A stretch of 64,000 nt of DNA from Actinoplanes xinjiangensis (GTDB taxonomy: Bacteria > Actinomycetota > Actinomycetes > Mycobacteriales > Micromonosporaceae): positions 1-64,000 of the forward strand of contig NZ_QGGR01000006.1 in assembly GCF_003148685.1 (NCBI RefSeq). The letters run 5' to 3'. This document shows positions 62,439 through 64,000 of the stretch, piece after piece. The position numbers and the translations under genes are program-made. The notes below the pieces were generated by a model. It did no database searches. It was not told the origin of the DNA and saw only the letters and a list, made by a program, of their open reading frames with translations. Each line of letters opens with the position of its first letter. Position 1 is the first letter of the stretch.

Positions 62439-64000
62439 TCAGGCGAGCAGGGCGAGGTTCTGGATGGCGGCCAGGCCGTACAGGGCGGTGGTGTTGGTGT
62501 CGACCCAGGGGGCGTCGTCGACCGGGTTGAGGACCTCCGGGCCGGTCAGGGGGACGGTCCGCCAGGGTAGGGCGTCGGTGTAGCCGTCGGTGGTGGTGAA
62601 CTCCCGCCAGGCGCGGGCGGCCAGTGTCGCGTCGCCGAGGCGGGACGCGGCGTACGCGGTCAGGCGGGAGTGGCCCTGTTTCAGGATCAGGTTGCCGAAG
62701 TGGGCGCCGGTCTCGGCGGCCTGTTCCTCGCGGGTCGCGTTGAACAGGCGGCAGTACTGGAGCCAGGCGGCCTCGAAGGCGGGCATGTCGATCAGGGCGA
62801 TCAGTTCGGCGCAGATTTCCACCTGGCCGAACATGGCGCTCAGGTGTGAGACGCTCACGGTCTTCGCGGCGGGGGCGAACTCGCCGGTGTCCAGGTCGTA
62901 GAGGCCGCTGCCGGTGACGAAGCCGTTCGGCATCCGGCCGATGGTGCGCATGGTGGCGAGCAGCTTCTTCTCGGCGATCGCGGCTTTCGGTCCGCGGCGT
63001 TCCCATTCGGTCAGCCAGGCCGCGGCCAGGCCGCTCCAGTCGGTGCCGAGGCCGATCGAGAGGGCGTGCGGGTCCGGCGTGTACGGCTCGGTGCGGATCT
63101 TGCGGAGCGGGTCCAGGGCCAGGAACGTACGGTCGGAGTCGACGAGTTCGTGCATCAGGTCGCCGACCCGCTCGTCGGCGGTGAGGAAGTAGAAGATGCG
63201 CCGGTAGACGGCGGTGCTGATGCGCTGCTGCTTGGCGCTGTCGGCCCAGTGCTGCACCCCGTGCCGGGTGCCCAGGCCGGCCCATTTACCCAGGTGGTAG
63301 ACGTCGACCTCGCCGGTGTGCCGGGTCATCGCCTCGGCGAACCGGAAGATGTCGGCCCGCCCGGACCGCAGGTAGGCGAACCACAGCCACAGGTCCGGCG
63401 ACAGTTCCGAGTTGTCCCACGCGTAGCCGCCGACGTCGTAGCGCCACACGTGCCGGTCCACGTCCGGCGTGTGCATCACGTCGCCGTAGTTCCAGAAGCC
63501 GTACCAGTGCCGTGATTCGACCTGGTCACGGTAGTAGGCGAAGAGGAAGTCGAGCCGGTCCTCGATCTCGGCCCGGTCCGGCGTGGACCGGTCGACGGGG
63601 GCGAACAGACCCCCGAACGCCCCGGCGGCGGCGAGGTGGGCGGGCGGCGCGACGATCTGCGGTGGATTCTTGACGGTACGGGCCAGAGCAGCCGCCTCCA
63701 CGGAAGAGGGAGTGGCGGCGAGCGCGAAGAAGCTGAGCTCCGTGGTGCGCGCGATGCCGTACGGCGTACCGAATCCGGGCTCGTGGTCCTCGTAGGTGAT
63801 GTTGAGCCCTTCGAGCTGCTCGGGATAGGTGTCCTGGCCGAGACCGTCGTGATAGAACCGGGTGTCCATCGGTCCCGCCTCGGGCGACCACAGCCACAGC
63901 GTGGCCTGCGCCTCGGCGGTGTCGGCGCCCCGGATGTCGAGCTGCGCCGGATACTTCTGCCAGAAGTCCCGCATCCCGAACCCGAGCCCGCCGCTGACCC
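62439..64000 (-). CDS. YetA/PcRGLX-like rhamnogalacturonan lyase (5' end beyond window)
   Basis: The last 520 residues of a large protein whose start lies beyond the right edge, since the frame is open through 64000. Conserved blocks are GLGFGMRDFWQKYPAQLDIR, WLWSPEAGPMDTRFYHDGLG, GLNITYEDHEPGFGTPYGIA, HWYGFWNYGDVMHTPDVDRH and WAGLGTRHGVQHWADSAKQQ. These match the YetA/PcRGLX (PL26) group, exo-acting rhamnogalacturonan lyases. It would cut the pectin backbone to unsaturated galacturonosyl-rhamnose, which fits the uronate locus at 34-45 kb. Location (secreted or not) cannot be seen. The family call is from recalled sequence patterns. Confidence 0.8.
   Translation of the reverse strand, partial: VSGGLGFGMRDFWQKYPAQLDIRGADTAEAQATLWLWSPEAGPMDTRFYHDGLGQDTYPEQLEGLNITYEDHEPGFGTPYGIARTTELSFFALAATPSSVEAAALARTVKNPPQIVAPPAHLAAAGAFGGLFAPVDRSTPDRAEIEDRLDFLFAYYRDQVESRHWYGFWNYGDVMHTPDVDRHVWRYDVGGYAWDNSELSPDLWLWFAYLRSGRADIFRFAEAMTRHTGEVDVYHLGKWAGLGTRHGVQHWADSAKQQRISTAVYRRIFYFLTADERVGDLMHELVDSDRTFLALDPLRKIRTEPYTPDPHALSIGLGTDWSGLAAAWLTEWERRGPKAAIAEKKLLATMRTIGRMPNGFVTGSGLYDLDTGEFAPAAKTVSVSHLSAMFGQVEICAELIALIDMPAFEAAWLQYCRLFNATREEQAAETGAHFGNLILKQGHSRLTAYAASRLGDATLAARAWREFTTTDGYTDALPWRTVPLTGPEVLNPVDDAPWVDTNTTALYGLAAIQNLALLA

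Overview
The window is high-GC actinobacterial DNA. Genes are tightly packed, GTG and TTG starts are frequent, and ATGA/GTGA stop-start overlaps recur. It carries a SigE-type sigma gene paired with a CU044_5270-type membrane gene, an ECF sigma pair, two membrane Ser/Thr kinases, an F420-reductase-like gene and a sugar ABC transporter without its own ATPase. An actinomycete such as Actinoplanes or another Micromonosporaceae is my inference; the sequence does not prove the genus. I saw no tRNA, rRNA or CRISPR array.

Layout. 1-158 is the right end of an IS200/IS605-type element (tnpB tail plus an omega-RNA-like hairpin), directly upstream of purU. 0.2-9.5 kb holds purU, a degenerate Hsp70-like gene, NUDIX, AlkD-like, a GNAT remnant, a divergent MFS/LysR pair, a beta-lactamase-like hydrolase with an alpha/beta hydrolase, and unknown genes. 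9.5-13.3 kb holds an unusual radical SAM gene, an XRE-cupin regulator and a thioredoxin-reductase-like flavoprotein. The last two are divergent and share the operator GGCAA-N6-TTGCC. 13.3-30 kb is a mosaic of housekeeping and accessory genes: a Ser/Thr kinase, a Tat-type lipase, an ArsR-SRPBCC fusion, lipB, AraC/GyrI, a TetA-like pump, a kinase of the APH fold and rtcB.

30-45.2 kb is the functional core, a uronate-polysaccharide utilisation locus. It has a secreted GH43-ricin enzyme, two hybrid regulators (DeoR HTH plus LacI-type sensor), an inositol-phosphate-synthase-like gene, a heparinase II/III-like lyase, a DUF2264 protein, a sugar-binding lipoprotein, two permeases, a DUF624 protein, a GH88 unsaturated uronyl hydrolase, an IolB/KduI-superfamily isomerase and KduD. 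The inferred flow is: extracellular trimming, uptake of oligosaccharide, cleavage by lyase and GH88 to an unsaturated uronate, then isomerisation and reduction to 2-keto-3-deoxygluconate. Several of these genes overlap at stop and start codons, and repeated TATCnGATCACTT motifs lie in the divergent promoter region.

45.2-64 kb holds two tandem-repeat-rich gene-free stretches (45.2-46.1 and 49.4-49.9 kb), a sigma/membrane pair whose sigma has a repetitive tail, an F420-reductase-like gene, TetR-MMPL, a small internally duplicated protein, PhzF, a Cys/Met PLP enzyme facing a MocR regulator, PadR with a membrane protein, a large kinase with octapeptide repeats, twin hairpins, an ECF sigma pair, and the start-truncated YetA/PcRGLX-like rhamnogalacturonan lyase running off the right edge. 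Tandem repeats with periods of 7, 15, 18, 23, 24, 30, 36, 39, 48 and 58 bp are a striking window-wide trait.
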